Shown piece after piece: positions 11,169 through 22,094 of a DNA stretch of 64,000 nt. The position numbers were made by a program, and so were the translations under genes. The stretch's first letter is position 1, and each line of letters opens with the position of its first letter. Below the pieces are notes generated by a model. The model worked only from the letters and a program-made list of their open reading frames with translations. It had not been told where the DNA came from and made no database searches. Origin of the DNA: Ilyonectria destructans (lineage: Eukaryota > Ascomycota > Sordariomycetes > Hypocreales > Nectriaceae); the NCBI GenBank assembly GCA_020740775.1, contig JAHEWK010000002.1:4960001-5024000 (forward strand). The letters are read 5' to 3'.

Positions 11169-12299
11169 GGTGATCGCTTTGCACGATGGCCAGGCTGAAG
11201 GCCAAAAACGAGATGGGAGAAGTAGAAATGAGTAGATGTGCACTAAGACGCCGAAATATGGCTGCCTCTCTCTTAAGCCAAGGCACTCTGGCTTGCACCA
11301 AATGAAGGAATAATGAGGGCTATTTAATTTGACGACCCAGGGCTAACAGGGGGCCTCCATCTCGCGATGCGTCGTTTCTTGGCCTTCACTTCGACTGCAG
11401 TCCCTGCGAAGAACGGCCGAAAACATGTGAAGAGGGACCTCAGCCGACGAGGAGCATTTAGCCTCATGCCATGTCCGGGGTAAGCTCTTGGCTGGCGTCC
11501 AGCTCCCCGCATCAAAGCTGTTCTCCGGGGCTTAGCTCAACGGGTCCCATCGGTCCGTTTTTCGGCCTTATCTTTGACTAGACTCGAAAGCCAGTGGCGT
11601 CGTCGTTTATGCCACGGTTTATTCAAATGTCATGATCGATTATCGGGCCGTTTTTCCTCGTTAATCCCGGGCTCAACATTGGCGTTGACAATCCATCGGT
11701 CCAGCGCGAACGTGCCACCGTTGGGTCGATTGAGTAGAATCGAGCTACTGCAGGGCTCGAGAATTACCCTCGTCAGCACAAGAGACCAATCGGGCCGAGA
11801 GGTAACCGAAGCACAAGAACCTGGGGAAATCTCCTGCGGACCGGCCGGGGTTTTGCTGGAATAAGTAAACAGCTGCTCAAAGCGGGATTGATCACGCAAG
11901 TGGCTTTTTTTTCTCTCTCTCTTCAACGGCTTCTTTCCGCGATGCCTATTAGATACACAGTACGTATTTCTGATGATGTGGGCCAATTGTTGATGACGTC
12001 TCTCGCATTGTCCGCGCTTTCTCAACATAAACCATTTGCTCTCAACTCGGTATGCAATGAAGCGGAATGGAACAAGGTTTCTATTAGACAAAGTAAATGG
12101 ACCTCGGACATGGCTTTTATATATCCTGATCACGCCTACCAGGCTCCAGTAGTGACAGGGAGATTTCATTAAAATTATGAGTCAATAATTCGCTGTTCCT
12201 AGCTCTCGTCTCGCGAATCCATCTTGCCATGTCTAAGCCATGTACTGCGTAGATAGCTAGTAGACTCATCGCTTCTCGATTATGCCAATATTCTTTCAA
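11169..12299. other. Glucoamylase promoter and intergenic DNA
   Basis: No supported gene. CCGGGG hexamers, compatible with a CreA-type SYGGRG site, occur near 11475 and 11525 on the plus strand. A 179-codon minus-strand frame (11630-12169) has no recognisable motif and an unlikely composition. Confidence 0.4.
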
Positions 12300-13433
12300 C
12301 TAATGCTTCTCATCCTGGTCTGACTCGGTTGTGTGCATATCCTTTACCCTTCGCTGCACCCACTCCAGACAGCTAACCTCTTCGTACTTCTTGGACTCTC
12401 CATCCCCGATGCAGGTATCCAAAACCCCGCAGCTCTCATTCAGGTTGAAGCCAAAGAAGAATGGCATGCTGATCCTCTCTTTTCCGCTCCAGTTCTGTGC
12501 ACGATGCACAGTACTCACGTACTTGTCATTCGTGATGCGCTGCATGTAATCTGCTATGTTCACGACAAAGGTTCCGGGGATGGGCGGGGCACTCAACCAT
12601 TGCCCATCTCTGCTTAGGACCTGGAGACCTCCGTTGTTGTCCTGCCAGAGTATCGTGAACAACTGGAAGTCTGTATGTGAGCCAATGGAGACCAAGTCGT
12701 TTGCATTATCTGCTAGGGATGGCGCAGGTATCGACGGGTAGTAGTTCAGGGCCAGGGCCGCGTCCGGATGCGAGAACTTTTCGTCGAAGAAGTCTTCTGG
12801 TAGTGACAACGACAGAGCAAATGAGTGCACAAGAGCCCGAGCCAAGCCGAGGCAGCACTGCCAGTATCGGACAATAGAGGCTTTGAAATGTGGAATATTG
12901 GAGGTGGCCTGCCAGTGGGAGTCTTCGCAGCGCATATGCTTGGCGATATGGGGAGGGATTGAAGTGACGTCGGTTATGGATGGATCATACGTAGGGTCAT
13001 AGGTCCAAGAGAAGGTCTCGCGTACATCGACAGACTCGGAAGAGTTAATTCGCTGCGAGTTCGGAGGCTTATAGCCGTTCCAATGGCCAGACCTGGCCGA
13101 ACTTGCTCGTTGTTTGGTCTCCAAAGGCTGGCGAAAGAAGTCCAGGCAGGCAGAGCATGCAGATTCGGTGACGTCTGAGGGGATGCCATGGTTTGTGATA
13201 TAGAAGAAGCCGTTATTGGTAGCAGCATCGTGGATCTGCCGAGCAACAGACGCACGGTCAGACGCGATACTGCTGAAGATGCCCGAGACGTCGATGACGG
13301 GAATCTCGGATGGCGTCGCATCTCGGAGCGGAGTCCTGAGAACCGTCCGATACACTGGCCCGTTGCCGGATGAAAGGCGTAGCTGGGTGGTGGAAGACGT
13401 TTCCAGGACTGGCGCTGTTGTTTGCGTGGTCAT
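12300..13433 (-). CDS. 2-oxoglutarate/Fe(II)-dependent dioxygenase (isopenicillin N synthase-like)
   Basis: A 377-residue single-exon protein. The frame is open further upstream, but only TTG-type codons precede the first ATG at 13433, which has A at -3 (CACAATG). The N-terminal half has the DIOX_N pattern (IPVIDVSGI, then NNGFFYITNHGIP). The C-terminal half has the 2OG-Fe(II) core: iron ligands His253 and Asp255 in GSHTDFQLF, His310 in STVHRAQN, and the 2-oxoglutarate-binding Arg320 in KERIS. The substrate cannot be read from sequence; fungal relatives act in secondary metabolism, gibberellin-like or thymine pathways. No metabolic cluster partner lies directly beside it. All residues needed for catalysis are present. 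Confidence 0.93.
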   Translation of the reverse strand: MTTQTTAPVLETSSTTQLRLSSGNGPVYRTVLRTPLRDATPSEIPVIDVSGIFSSIASDRASVARQIHDAATNNGFFYITNHGIPSDVTESACSACLDFFRQPLETKQRASSARSGHWNGYKPPNSQRINSSESVDVRETFSWTYDPTYDPSITDVTSIPPHIAKHMRCEDSHWQATSNIPHFKASIVRYWQCCLGLARALVHSFALSLSLPEDFFDEKFSHPDAALALNYYPSIPAPSLADNANDLVSIGSHTDFQLFTILWQDNNGGLQVLSRDGQWLSAPPIPGTFVVNIADYMQRITNDKYVSTVHRAQNWSGKERISMPFFFGFNLNESCGVLDTCIGDGESKKYEEVSCLEWVQRRVKDMHTTESDQDEKH

Positions 13434-14161
13434 TGTGAATCGAGGGATCGTCAATGCGGTTCGCGGACGGATGGAACATCTGCTTTGGAGAGTTGACTGG
13501 TTCAAGTATTCTTGCCCGTCGATGAGACCCCGCAGCGTTAGCGATAAGAGCGGATCCTAGTACGTGAATCGGCTCCGATACTTATCTATCTGGAGCACGA
13601 CCGATTGATGGTTGATGCCAAGGGATGCTTGTCTTATCATCCTCTACTTTGTTCTTGGCCACTCCCTTCCCCCGCACGCTAATAATAGATAGTCTCACTG
13701 TGAGACAAACATATCTACTGCCCAGTGATTTATGCCAAATCCAGTGGCCTGGTGTGAGCACCGAGGAGCTTGGTACATCGACATCACAGACCTTCTCTCA
13801 TTGCTTACTATTGCTCTGCTGTAAAGTGGTACAGATGACATGGAGGACATCTCATCACCACGGCCAGATTATAGTGGGCCAGTGACACGAAGGCTTCTCG
13901 TGACGTCATATGATGATGCCGTCAATGCGCGAAATTCGTGCCAAGGCAAGCAAAGGACTAAGAGTAATCAAGACGCTACTCATCTTGCGGTGTGCGATGC
14001 CATTACTCTCGTGTCATCACTCTCGTGCCACCATGATGCCTCGCATATATACCCCGTATGCCATTCCTCCCATGCCCTATCGTCGACAATCCGTCCATCA
14101 CCGTACCATCTGTAACACCCGAGTCTTCTGGCCGCCAGCACCTTAACAAACACTGCCCACG
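13434..14161. promoter_or_regulatory. Bidirectional intergenic region between the dioxygenase and the membrane protein
   Basis: The two genes diverge from this 728-bp stretch. A TATATA box near 14045-14050 lies about 115 bp upstream of the right-hand ATG, and a C-rich, CA-rich leader follows. No other structure is clear. Confidence 0.45.
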
Positions 14162-15307
14162 ATGAACTACTCCAACATGATTGAGGAGAAAAACCTCAAG
14201 GTATCTTTACATGCCCTCTTTCTCGGGTTGGCAGTCTGCTAAGGATCGAGGCAGAAAACCTTTATTATAGCCACCTTATGCTCTACCCTCGTCGGCACAT
14301 TCACCTCGTCAATGGGTCTATGGGATCGGGTCAAAGAGAAACGAAAGCAACAAACCCGCGACACGACCCAAGACGATGAGATTAAAAAGCTCAAGGCACA
14401 GGTCGATCGTTCCGAAAGGCGGGCGAGAGAAAAAGACCGAGCGAGAGATAGGAGCCGAGACGCAGATGAGGTTGGCGCTTCCTTCCGGCAGTCTGGGGCT
14501 CTCATCAGTCGGGAATTCGAGGATGGATATGAACGACTAGGTCGGAAGTTTGCCATTGGAGACGTTGTCACCGAAAACAAACTCCAAGCACAAGTCATTG
14601 CTCTCCAGCAAACCGTCATCGACGTACTACAAGACGCCCTTTACCACGGCCGTCAGCTGGACCGCGCCGACATGGCCAAGCTTGTCGCTGCTTCAGACGC
14701 CGCGCGTGACGGTTCTCTCGGTGCTCTCCGTCAGCAACGACAGCGTCTGCTTATGGCCACAGAGACACCGCCCCCACCGCAATTGTCACTTGGACCTCCC
14801 CAGCGCGCCTCCACTATCGTCGAAACACGTCCACCGCAACTGGCACTTGGCCCTCCTAAGCGTGCCTCTACCATCGTCTCAACAGATACGCTATTTTGTC
14901 GGTATAGTCTCGATATGCAGTATATCAAAAATAAGCCGCTCGCCGCCAGTTTTGCTCCCGGAGGCAACTGCCAATGTCCCGCCTGCGGAATGCAACTAGC
15001 TGTCGAGTCCGACGACCGCTGGGCGATTGGGAAGCGTGCCTCGCGGTGGATATCGGTGGATGGATATGACAGGGAGATTGAGGAAACTATTGAGTTCGTC
15101 GTCGACCAGCGCTTCGTTGTGAAGTGCCACACTCCAGATGGAGAGTATGCGTGTCTTCTATGCAGCAGATTTCGCGATGGAGATATCATCTGCGCAACTG
15201 CGGATGCGTTGGTCAACCATGTGGGTCGAGCCCATAATATTACTGAATTAGAAAGAGAGCCTGACATACAGGCGAGGTTGTTGGAGCCGGAACGGAGTCT
15301 TTACTAA
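14162..15307 (+). CDS. Fungal conserved protein with N-terminal membrane helix and Cys-rich C-terminal domain
   Basis: I read two exons: 14162-14200 (MNYSNMIEEKNLK) and 14255-15307, across a 54-nt intron (GTATCT ... CAG), giving 363 residues. The second exon opens with a hydrophobic segment (KTFIIATLCSTLVGTFTSSM, one membrane helix), followed by a highly charged coiled-coil-like stretch (RVKEKRKQQ ... RRAREKDRARDRSRD). Two near-identical Pro-rich motifs ending KRASTIV/QRASTIV lie mid-protein. The C-terminal 120 residues hold CQCPACG and, further on, CLLCSRF ... NHVGRAH, which resembles a C2H2-type zinc site. The function is unknown; the layout suggests a membrane-anchored cytosolic or nuclear-envelope zinc-binding protein. 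Starting at the later Met (14312) would lose the helix, so I prefer the spliced start. Confidence 0.78.
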
Positions 15308-15784
15308 AGGTGTATATTTCTCTCTCATGATAGAGAAGGGAGGAAGGTCATCTAAATATAGTATCAAAGTCTACAGCTTACGTAGTAGACAGTCCTTGAA
15401 TAATTTCACAGGGCCAGGAACCTTCCGCGTCAAGGAATTCAAGATGTGCAACGAACCGGAAAGGAAGTCTTGGGCGCGAGGTACTCAGTGTCTCTGGAGT
15501 ACCGGTACATTCAGACAACCATTGAGGGAAATTACCAGCATCACTCGTACGTGGGAATAATTCTCTACGCGGATATTAAATAAATTCCGGACTAAAGCCG
15601 GAAGACAACATACTTAACCTTACCTCCTAACTCCGTAAAGAGTCTCAACTTGGACCCACTGTAGTCGGCTTGCTCAATTCTCTGCATTTGTCTTGGCATT
15701 ATATATAACCTTCGAGCAACTCCAGTTGTCGCTGATCTGCCCAGAACTTACCTATCCAACTCTTGCTTCTTACACTACCGACTC
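15308..15784. promoter_or_regulatory. Intergenic and cupin promoter with TATA box
   Basis: A TATATAA box at about 15700-15706 lies about 80 bp upstream of the cupin ATG and is followed by a pyrimidine-rich leader. Nothing else is recognised. Confidence 0.5.
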
Positions 15785-16297
15785 ATGGCTCAATCCGCAA
15801 ACCCCTTCCCCCCCGGCCGCCGGGTGGTAACAAGCCACAATGCAGAGGCAGCGGCCGTAATCAAGATCGACGACGTTATTCCGACCAAGCCAACCGATTT
15901 TGGCATCGACATTGGGCGTGTTTGGGTAAGCACGGAACATCCTGCAGACGTTCAATCGTCTGAGGATAAAAGCCTCATAGACGCTGGTCTGGCTCCCTCT
16001 GGCTCCCAGGTCAGTTTCGTGGATGTTCCACCCAACGCCAAGGTCATCCAACATCGCACGATCACTCTGGACTACATCTTTGTGCACAAAGGGGCCGTTA
16101 TCTTGACACTTGACGATGGGTCCAGGACGAGATTGCAAGAGGGTGACTCTGCTGTCGTCCAAGCTGGTATGCACGGTTGGGAAAACGAAGACACTGAATG
16201 GGCTCGGTTATTTTGTGTTATGATTGCTGCTCAGCCACCTTCTATCGGTGGGAAGACACTGGAATTCGAAATAACGGCAACACCTGAAAATGCGTAA
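15785..16297 (+). CDS. Small single-domain cupin protein
   Basis: A 170-residue intact frame without introns. The centre has the cupin beta-barrel pattern: HRTITLDYIFVHKGAVILTL, then DDGSRTRLQEGDSAVVQAGMHGWEN, where a His/Glu-type metal site would lie. Such fungal small cupins are often found near secondary metabolism or degradation genes, where they act as isomerases, decarboxylases or ligand-binding proteins; no substrate can be inferred here. The flanking genes do not indicate a pathway. A clear TATA box supports expression. Confidence 0.85.
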   Translation: MAQSANPFPPGRRVVTSHNAEAAAVIKIDDVIPTKPTDFGIDIGRVWVSTEHPADVQSSEDKSLIDAGLAPSGSQVSFVDVPPNAKVIQHRTITLDYIFVHKGAVILTLDDGSRTRLQEGDSAVVQAGMHGWENEDTEWARLFCVMIAAQPPSIGGKTLEFEITATPENA

Positions 16298-18420
16298 ACA
16301 GAGAAATTCCAGGTAAGAGTTTGGTTCCATAACTTACACGTAAAGGTGCTTTCTTCTAATACTGTATTAGGCTCAATCTCGGCTATGGAACCGATGTTTG
16401 TCGAAACCACATATTAAATACTATAGGGGGGTTTTATCCGGCTAGGCTCAGGCTGGTGCCATCCCGACTCTAGCTTGGCCGACACTGCTCCTTCTAAAAA
16501 GTCGTTGGCCCTCTAAACAATGACTGCTATTTATGATAGTGCAGAATTAAATAGTAACATTGAAACTCAATCGGTTTCTTTAACTTGCAGAAATAAGGAA
16601 CTCCCAACTCAGTCCATGCGAGACTGGGAATAACAATCAACATTCAATTAGTATCAATTCGTGTTATGAATAAACGCCTCTTGGACTTGAATAGACATTG
16701 AACTGTAGCTAGAGTAACTCAGAGCATCCATCATCTTGCTCCAGTGTGTTGGAGCTTCTGGCATTGTGGGACATTCTGGCTAGCAATGATTGGGCTTGCA
16801 GCCCGGGATACAACTGCTGGATCTGAGCAGTCTAGTAAGTGGGATCGGCTTTACAGTCGTTACAGAATATATTTGTCTTGAGATTTGGGGTCCATATCCG
16901 AGCTGCTAGTACCTCATTCGATTTACTCCCCTCCGTCTAATTTTTTGAACTTACCGGTCCGTATGATCGCGGGAGCCGGGTTTGCACTGGTTGTAAGATA
17001 TCACAGGGGACGTAACGCAAAGGTCAAGAAGCCCCGACTTCCTCTATGCCTGCGTAATTGAGATGGAGCCAGATTTACTAAAGATCACAGTCTGAATAAA
17101 TTAAGTATAATTAAATATTACTCGTGCATCATCAATACTTTACATGGGACGCATTTATGTTGGAATAATATCCATCTTCTTCCACACAGTGTGATTCGTT
17201 GAACAAAATCCTGTGCTCTTAGATCAAGGGCCTTTGTTCAAGCTGCTTGGACATCATATTGTCGGTGTAGGGTACTTGCACCCACAACCAGTCAAATGGT
17301 CACTGCGCATCTGAAGGAGTGACGAATTCCGAATAAGCTGCCTCACACCGCTTTGAGCTGATAATGCAGTTGAGACATCGGAAAAGGAAGCCATTATGCC
17401 GATCATTGTTCGGCAATCGGGTTGTTGATTTGACCCTCACAGGAAAGTAGGTATTATATTCATCGCGGGCTATGCTTTTCGTCGTGGACGTGAATTGAGA
17501 AATTCCAAGATCAAGTCTTCAAGTGGCACTCGTAGTATTCCTCTGGTTATCGTCGCCTCACAAAACACAGAGCAAAGAGCAGCCCCTTGGTCTTATCTTA
17601 GCAATTTTCGGCCATTATTCGGGATTCGTTATCAGTACCTGACTAGCCACCCGATAAGTAGCATGTAATGAGGTTACAAATATCGAATCATGGCCTATAC
17701 CGAATTAGGCACATTGTCCCGATGGCTGATAAGCACATCCAAACTGGGAATTATAACCATTTCGCTGCAATGAGCAGCTAGTCGTCTGGCACGTGGACTG
17801 ATAATGGCTGGTTAAGCTTAAATTAGCATGGCATCAACTTGGGGGTTCATGCACAAGACGTGGGTTGTGCATTTTGTGCTATCGCGAGCATCTTGTTGTC
17901 CTCGTAATCTGATCCACCTCGGGGAAGAGTTGCCGTGTATTTCTCCAATCATTGACGTTGATCTCCAGGTTCGTAAGTTGTAGCGACTCTGGGGAACTGG
18001 GGAGATTCCCCGGACCAGTCTCCGTCCCGCTGTCGTAAACGAGATCTTGGATATTACATGTCAGACAAGATATGGATCTCTGATAAGGGCCGCCATCTTA
18101 CGGCGCAGCCACACGTCGAATCTCCCGCTAGGATGATATATGGCACACTACCGGGTGGGCGGGTGCTTATCGCCATTTAACATGAGTCCAACGGCAGGCT
18201 ACTGTATCAACGCTTGATAAGCATCTGGATTATCTTCATTGGGACCCTGGTTACCCGCTGGGCAGTCGAAACCTAAGAGACTGCCTATCTTAAAGCCCCT
18301 ATCCCCTTCCCCAGACTTGGCTGCAACTCTCTCTCGCAAATTCTTGGCGGAGTGAGATCGACGCGCCCGTTATTCTGTGCAGGATATCGCTCTTGGCACT
18401 GCTGCCAAGGACTCGCCAAC
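16298..18420. other. 2.1-kb gene-free stretch upstream of the ammonium transporter
   Basis: No open frame of useful length on either strand over about 2.1 kb, and no repeat that I could match elsewhere in the window. The right end (about 17650-18290) is rich in GATA motifs and is listed separately. The rest could be long regulatory DNA, a non-coding transcript, or an old eroded element. Confidence 0.55.
17651..18290. promoter_or_regulatory. Cluster of GATA-factor (HGATAR) sites upstream of the ammonium transporter
   Basis: HGATAR matches, the core bound by nitrogen GATA regulators of the AreA/Nit2 type, are seen at about 17652, 17727, 17799, 18081, 18166 (reverse), 18215, 18230 (reverse) and 18285 (reverse). 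The nearest lies about 130 bp before the ATG. This density fits nitrogen-catabolite derepression of an ammonium permease. Binding is an inference. Confidence 0.6.
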
Positions 18421-20003
18421 ATGTCAGCAGTAAGTGATCGCGCCTTGGCTTTCGTGGAAGTCATGTTTGCACATGTCTTGGAATTTTGCTCACGTATTTT
18501 CTCGCGATAGCCCGTCTACAATGAGTCCCAGCCCAATGGAGGCAATCCCCTCGAGGTGGATGTCAACGCGCAGTACGAAGGCGTCCAGTTCAACTACACA
18601 TACATCGCCTTCTGCGGCTTCATTGTCTACCTCATCATCCCCGGCCTTGGTCTGCTCTACAGCGGCCTCGCCCGTAGAAAGTCCGCCCTCGCCTTGATTT
18701 TCCAGTCCATCCTGATCGGCGCCGTCACCACGTTCCAATGGATGTTTTGGGGATACTCGCTGGCTTACAGCCGCACTGCCGGCCCTTTCATTGGTGACCT
18801 CGCCAACTTTGGCATGAAGAATGTCATGGCGGCGCCTTCGGTCGGCAACCCCAACATTCCGGAGATTGTCTTCTGTCTCTACCAACTCCTCTTCTGTGCT
18901 TGCACTGTTCAGATCGTTGTTGGAGGTGCATTTGAGCGTGGTCGAATCGTTCCGTCTCTCATTTTCGGCTTCTTCTGGGCTACTCTCGTCTACTGTCCCA
19001 TTGCTTGCTGGACATGGAACCCGAATGGCTGGCTGTACACTGTAAGTCGTCATTCATGAATGCCCTATACTCATGATAAACCGGTGCTAATCTTTCGCAG
19101 CTCCCTTCTCTCGACTTTGCCGGTGGTGGTCCCGTCCACATCGCGTCTGGCTGGGCTGCCCTTGCCTATGCCCTCGCACTGGGAAAGCGCAAGAAGACCG
19201 AGGGTGACAAGTCTCACGGAAAGCCGCACAACATCACTCTTGTCTTCTTGGGCACTGTTCTCATCTATTTCGGATGGTTCGGCTTCAACGGCGGTTCTGC
19301 GCTGAACGGCAGCATCCGTGCCATGCTGGCCGCATTCAACACCAACACGGCTGCCTCGACTGGTGCGATCGGCTGGGTGCTCGTCGACTACATCAAGTAC
19401 AAGGGTCGCTTCCGTGTCGTTGGTGCCTGTGAGGGTGTCATTGCTGGACTTGTGGGTATTACTCCTGCTGCCGGCTACGTTAGCCCTTGGTTGGCCGCTG
19501 TTATCGGCTTCCTCACCGCAGTTGTTTGCGCCCTCTGTGACGATGTCAACGAGTGGCTGCACATCGACGAGGGAATGGATGTCTTCAAGCTCCATGGCAT
19601 CGGAGGTATGACCGGATCTTTCCTTACTGGTATCTTTGCGACGAAATCCATCTCCGCCCTTGATGGCGCTACCATCGCCTCCGGCGGCATTGATGGTGTC
19701 GGTGTCCAAATTGGCAGACAGTTCGCCGAGATTACTGCCATCTCCTCTTACTCATTTGTCGTTTCATTGGCCCTGCTTCTTATCCTGAAGTACATCCCAG
19801 GTCTCCATCTCCGTGTCTCTGACGAGGTGGAGGAGCGTGGTCTGGACATGGACCAGTTCTTTGAGGAGAACATCGGTGATTGGGAGGTATTCGAGGAGCT
19901 TGAGAAGCGCCGTGTTCAAAGCGAGACTATCGTGGCCGAGACCGTTCCAGGTTCCTCGAGCAACAGCAGCCGCCATGGAGTTGATGGTGGCAAGACTGAA
20001 TAG
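18421..20003 (+). CDS. Ammonium transporter, Amt/Mep family
   Basis: Three exons: 18421-18429 (only MSA), 18511-19041 and 19101-20003; introns 18430-18510 and 19042-19100 have GTAAGT donors and CTCAC/CTAAT branch points. The 480-residue product has the Amt fold with many hydrophobic helices. Family motifs include GLLYSGLARRKSAL, DFAGGGPVHIASG and FKLHGIGGMTGSF. The last two carry the two pore histidines (twin-His), as in Mep2-type permeases; yeast Mep1/3 carry Glu at the first position. The C-terminal cytosolic tail (ERGLDMDQFFEENIGDWE) matches the regulatory tail of fungal permeases. It imports ammonium across the plasma membrane and may also sense it. A GATA-site cluster lies upstream. Confidence 0.96.
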
Positions 20004-20312
20004 TGGCATTACGTTGGTGTATTTTTCTTTGTCTAATTGGTGGAGACACATTTTGGCCCGGATCAAAGAAGGGTGAAGATAGGAAAAGCGACAGGGTGGC
20101 AAGGGCCAACGTAATTTCTTATTCAACAATCTATACCGAAACCAACCACTATCATTTTATATGCGATTCCGTTTTGCCTTATTTTATCGATGTCTATGCC
20201 CAAGCGCCGCGAATACAGCTGGCCTGCAGCTGCGAATAGAAGACCGAAGCAAGGAAGGGATGAAGGGCCTATTGCCGAGAATTGGCATCCTCAACTCCTG
20301 TCACGAATTGGC
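20004..20312. other. Convergent 3' region
   Basis: Only 309 bp separate the stop of the ammonium transporter (+) from the stop of the acyltransferase (-), so the 3' UTRs may overlap. No gene is seen. Confidence 0.5.
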
Positions 20313-21704
20313 CTAAGCCTTCCACATGCCATCCTTCTCCAGAGCCTCCATATCGTCTCTGCGCAGCATAACCATGACTTCGATCACTTCATCAGATGCG
20401 TCCGCACCAGCAACTGCTTTCTTTCTAGGCAGGACCATACCGACACCGTCGGCCTCTGAATAAGGAGGCCGGATGAAATCGGGGCTTCCAAGCTCCGAAC
20501 CAAAATTCATCTCATACAAATCGAGATCGGCCCAACTGGTGATGGTAAGATCGCGCGAGCCAAACAGGTCCCAGCCGACAAACATGGTCCTGTAATCCTC
20601 CATGCCGTTCGCCATGCTGTAGACTTCGGCAATGTGACGAGAGTTGACGAGAGTGGAGGATTGAGATTGAGCAATGATGTCGCAGATCTTGGAGAGCTGC
20701 TCCGCATTGTCTCCGCCAGATGCCTTCAAGTCTTCGACCGAAAGATTGGCGAGAGAATAAAGGATGGCATTTGCGAGGTACGGAGTTTCGGGCGACGAAA
20801 ACTCCTCGCCAATGCGTCGTCGACCATTAACAGCCATCGCCAGTCGACTAGTCTCATCCGCAAGACCAGAGTTGCGTTGCAAACGGGCACGAGTAATGGC
20901 GGACCAAACAAGCGCAGACACTACCGTGTTTGTAGTAAGTGCCTTCGGCATGCATTTGCTCAGGAGCTGCTTGGTCGAGTTGATGTGCTTCATTGGAATG
21001 GAGAGCACTTTGGAAGTGCAAGACGGGAATTCTGAGGGGAATGCTGGAGGTGCTTTGGAATACTCTGGATGCGAGGCAAAGAGGCTGTCAATCGACTGGG
21101 AAGAGACGGCACTGAGGTCAGACGAGAGTGCGCCCGAGAGTTGGCTGATTCGACCCAGGCCCAGAATGGAGGACGACGATGCAGATCCCGTAATGCTCCG
21201 AACCCAAAGCCTCACGATCTCTGTGAATCCCGCCGCATCAACCGTGTTGTGATGGATGCTGATGCAGAGTCCGACACCGCGGTTGTCGGCGAAGCGGAAG
21301 AGACTTGCACCAAAGATAGGCGCTCCTTTGGCAAAGAGATCCTCGTCGATCATGGCAGGTACGGGCCAGACATCTGTAGGAATAGCCGCAGCAGGCATAC
21401 CCTGAGTAGACAGGGTCTCGAATGATTCCTTAATTGAACCCTTGTCGACAATTGTAGGGGCAGGGGCGTTTACGTCCCATCGGATCTCAAGACCGGGCGC
21501 TTCCCCTGCGGCGGGTGTTGTTGGGAAAACCTGACCAGATAGCCATGGCAATTGCTTAAGAAGGCCGTCCAGGCCACGTTGGAGGCTTGGAGAGATTGAT
21601 GAGATTGGTTCTGTTGTTGAGAATGTCAAGAGTGCGCCGATGTAAGTCCTGGGCATGATCATGTCCAGCGGGGTCAACCGCTCAACGTTCATAGTGTCGG
21701 ACAT
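20313..21704 (-). CDS. BAHD-type acyltransferase (HxxxD transferase family)
   Basis: A 463-residue single-exon frame. The catalytic HxxxD motif is seen as SIHHNTVDAAG (His152, Asp156). The second BAHD landmark, normally DFGWG, appears in diverged form as LYEMNFGSELG near residues 398-408. The N-terminus (ERLTPLDMIMPRTYIGALLTF) resembles fungal acyltransferases of secondary metabolism. The enzyme would move an acyl group from acyl-CoA to a hydroxyl or amine; the substrate is unknown. A TATA-like box (ATATAAA, about 85 bp upstream on the minus strand) is present. It is transcribed away from a Zn2Cys6 factor only 390 bp off, which hints at a local regulator-target pair. Confidence 0.9.
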   Translation of the reverse strand: MSDTMNVERLTPLDMIMPRTYIGALLTFSTTEPISSISPSLQRGLDGLLKQLPWLSGQVFPTTPAAGEAPGLEIRWDVNAPAPTIVDKGSIKESFETLSTQGMPAAAIPTDVWPVPAMIDEDLFAKGAPIFGASLFRFADNRGVGLCISIHHNTVDAAGFTEIVRLWVRSITGSASSSSILGLGRISQLSGALSSDLSAVSSQSIDSLFASHPEYSKAPPAFPSEFPSCTSKVLSIPMKHINSTKQLLSKCMPKALTTNTVVSALVWSAITRARLQRNSGLADETSRLAMAVNGRRRIGEEFSSPETPYLANAILYSLANLSVEDLKASGGDNAEQLSKICDIIAQSQSSTLVNSRHIAEVYSMANGMEDYRTMFVGWDLFGSRDLTITSWADLDLYEMNFGSELGSPDFIRPPYSEADGVGMVLPRKKAVAGADASDEVIEVMVMLRRDDMEALEKDGMWKA

Positions 21705-22094
21705 GGTGGAGTTGATGTTGTTGCTTTGGTATTCAATAAGTGAGATGGGAGTGATGTTTACTATTCAAGAGTCGTAAAGACTTGGGTTTATATGGTTTGT
21801 CCCAATGCGGTGAGCATGAAGTTGCCTAACACGGTGACACATTTAGAGGACCCTGCATGAATATTGGATTCCGAGGGCCCGCGGATCGCACAAACGCTAC
21901 GATAAATATCCAATAATCGTCTAAAGATCGAGCTGATATCCCCACTAATCTGTCTCGGGGAGCCGGAAACCGCGGGCCCGTGGCCCCGTGGGCCCGAGAG
22001 TCAGATCCTCCCCCCCGAACGTCGTCGTGTCCCCTTTCGACAGCTCTATCCGTCAACGACAGACACGCAGAGCTGCTGAATCAGTCTAGACATC
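21705..22094. promoter_or_regulatory. Shared bidirectional promoter with two CCGCGG palindromes
   Basis: This is the 390-bp gap between the divergent acyltransferase and Zn2Cys6 factor genes. CCGCGG occurs at 21879-21884 and 21970-21975, each inside a GC-rich stretch with GGGCCC. Zn2Cys6 factors commonly bind CGG/CCG triplets in inverted or everted order, so these are candidate sites for the adjacent regulator. That is inference only. Confidence 0.45.

Noticed and set aside
11630..12169. 179-codon minus-strand frame
   Set aside because: Composition and pattern not protein-like, no recognisable motif, lies in promoter DNA.
12300..13505. Longer dioxygenase start at 13505
   Set aside because: The codon there is TTG, not ATG; the ATG at 13433 has a good context and leaves the whole domain intact.
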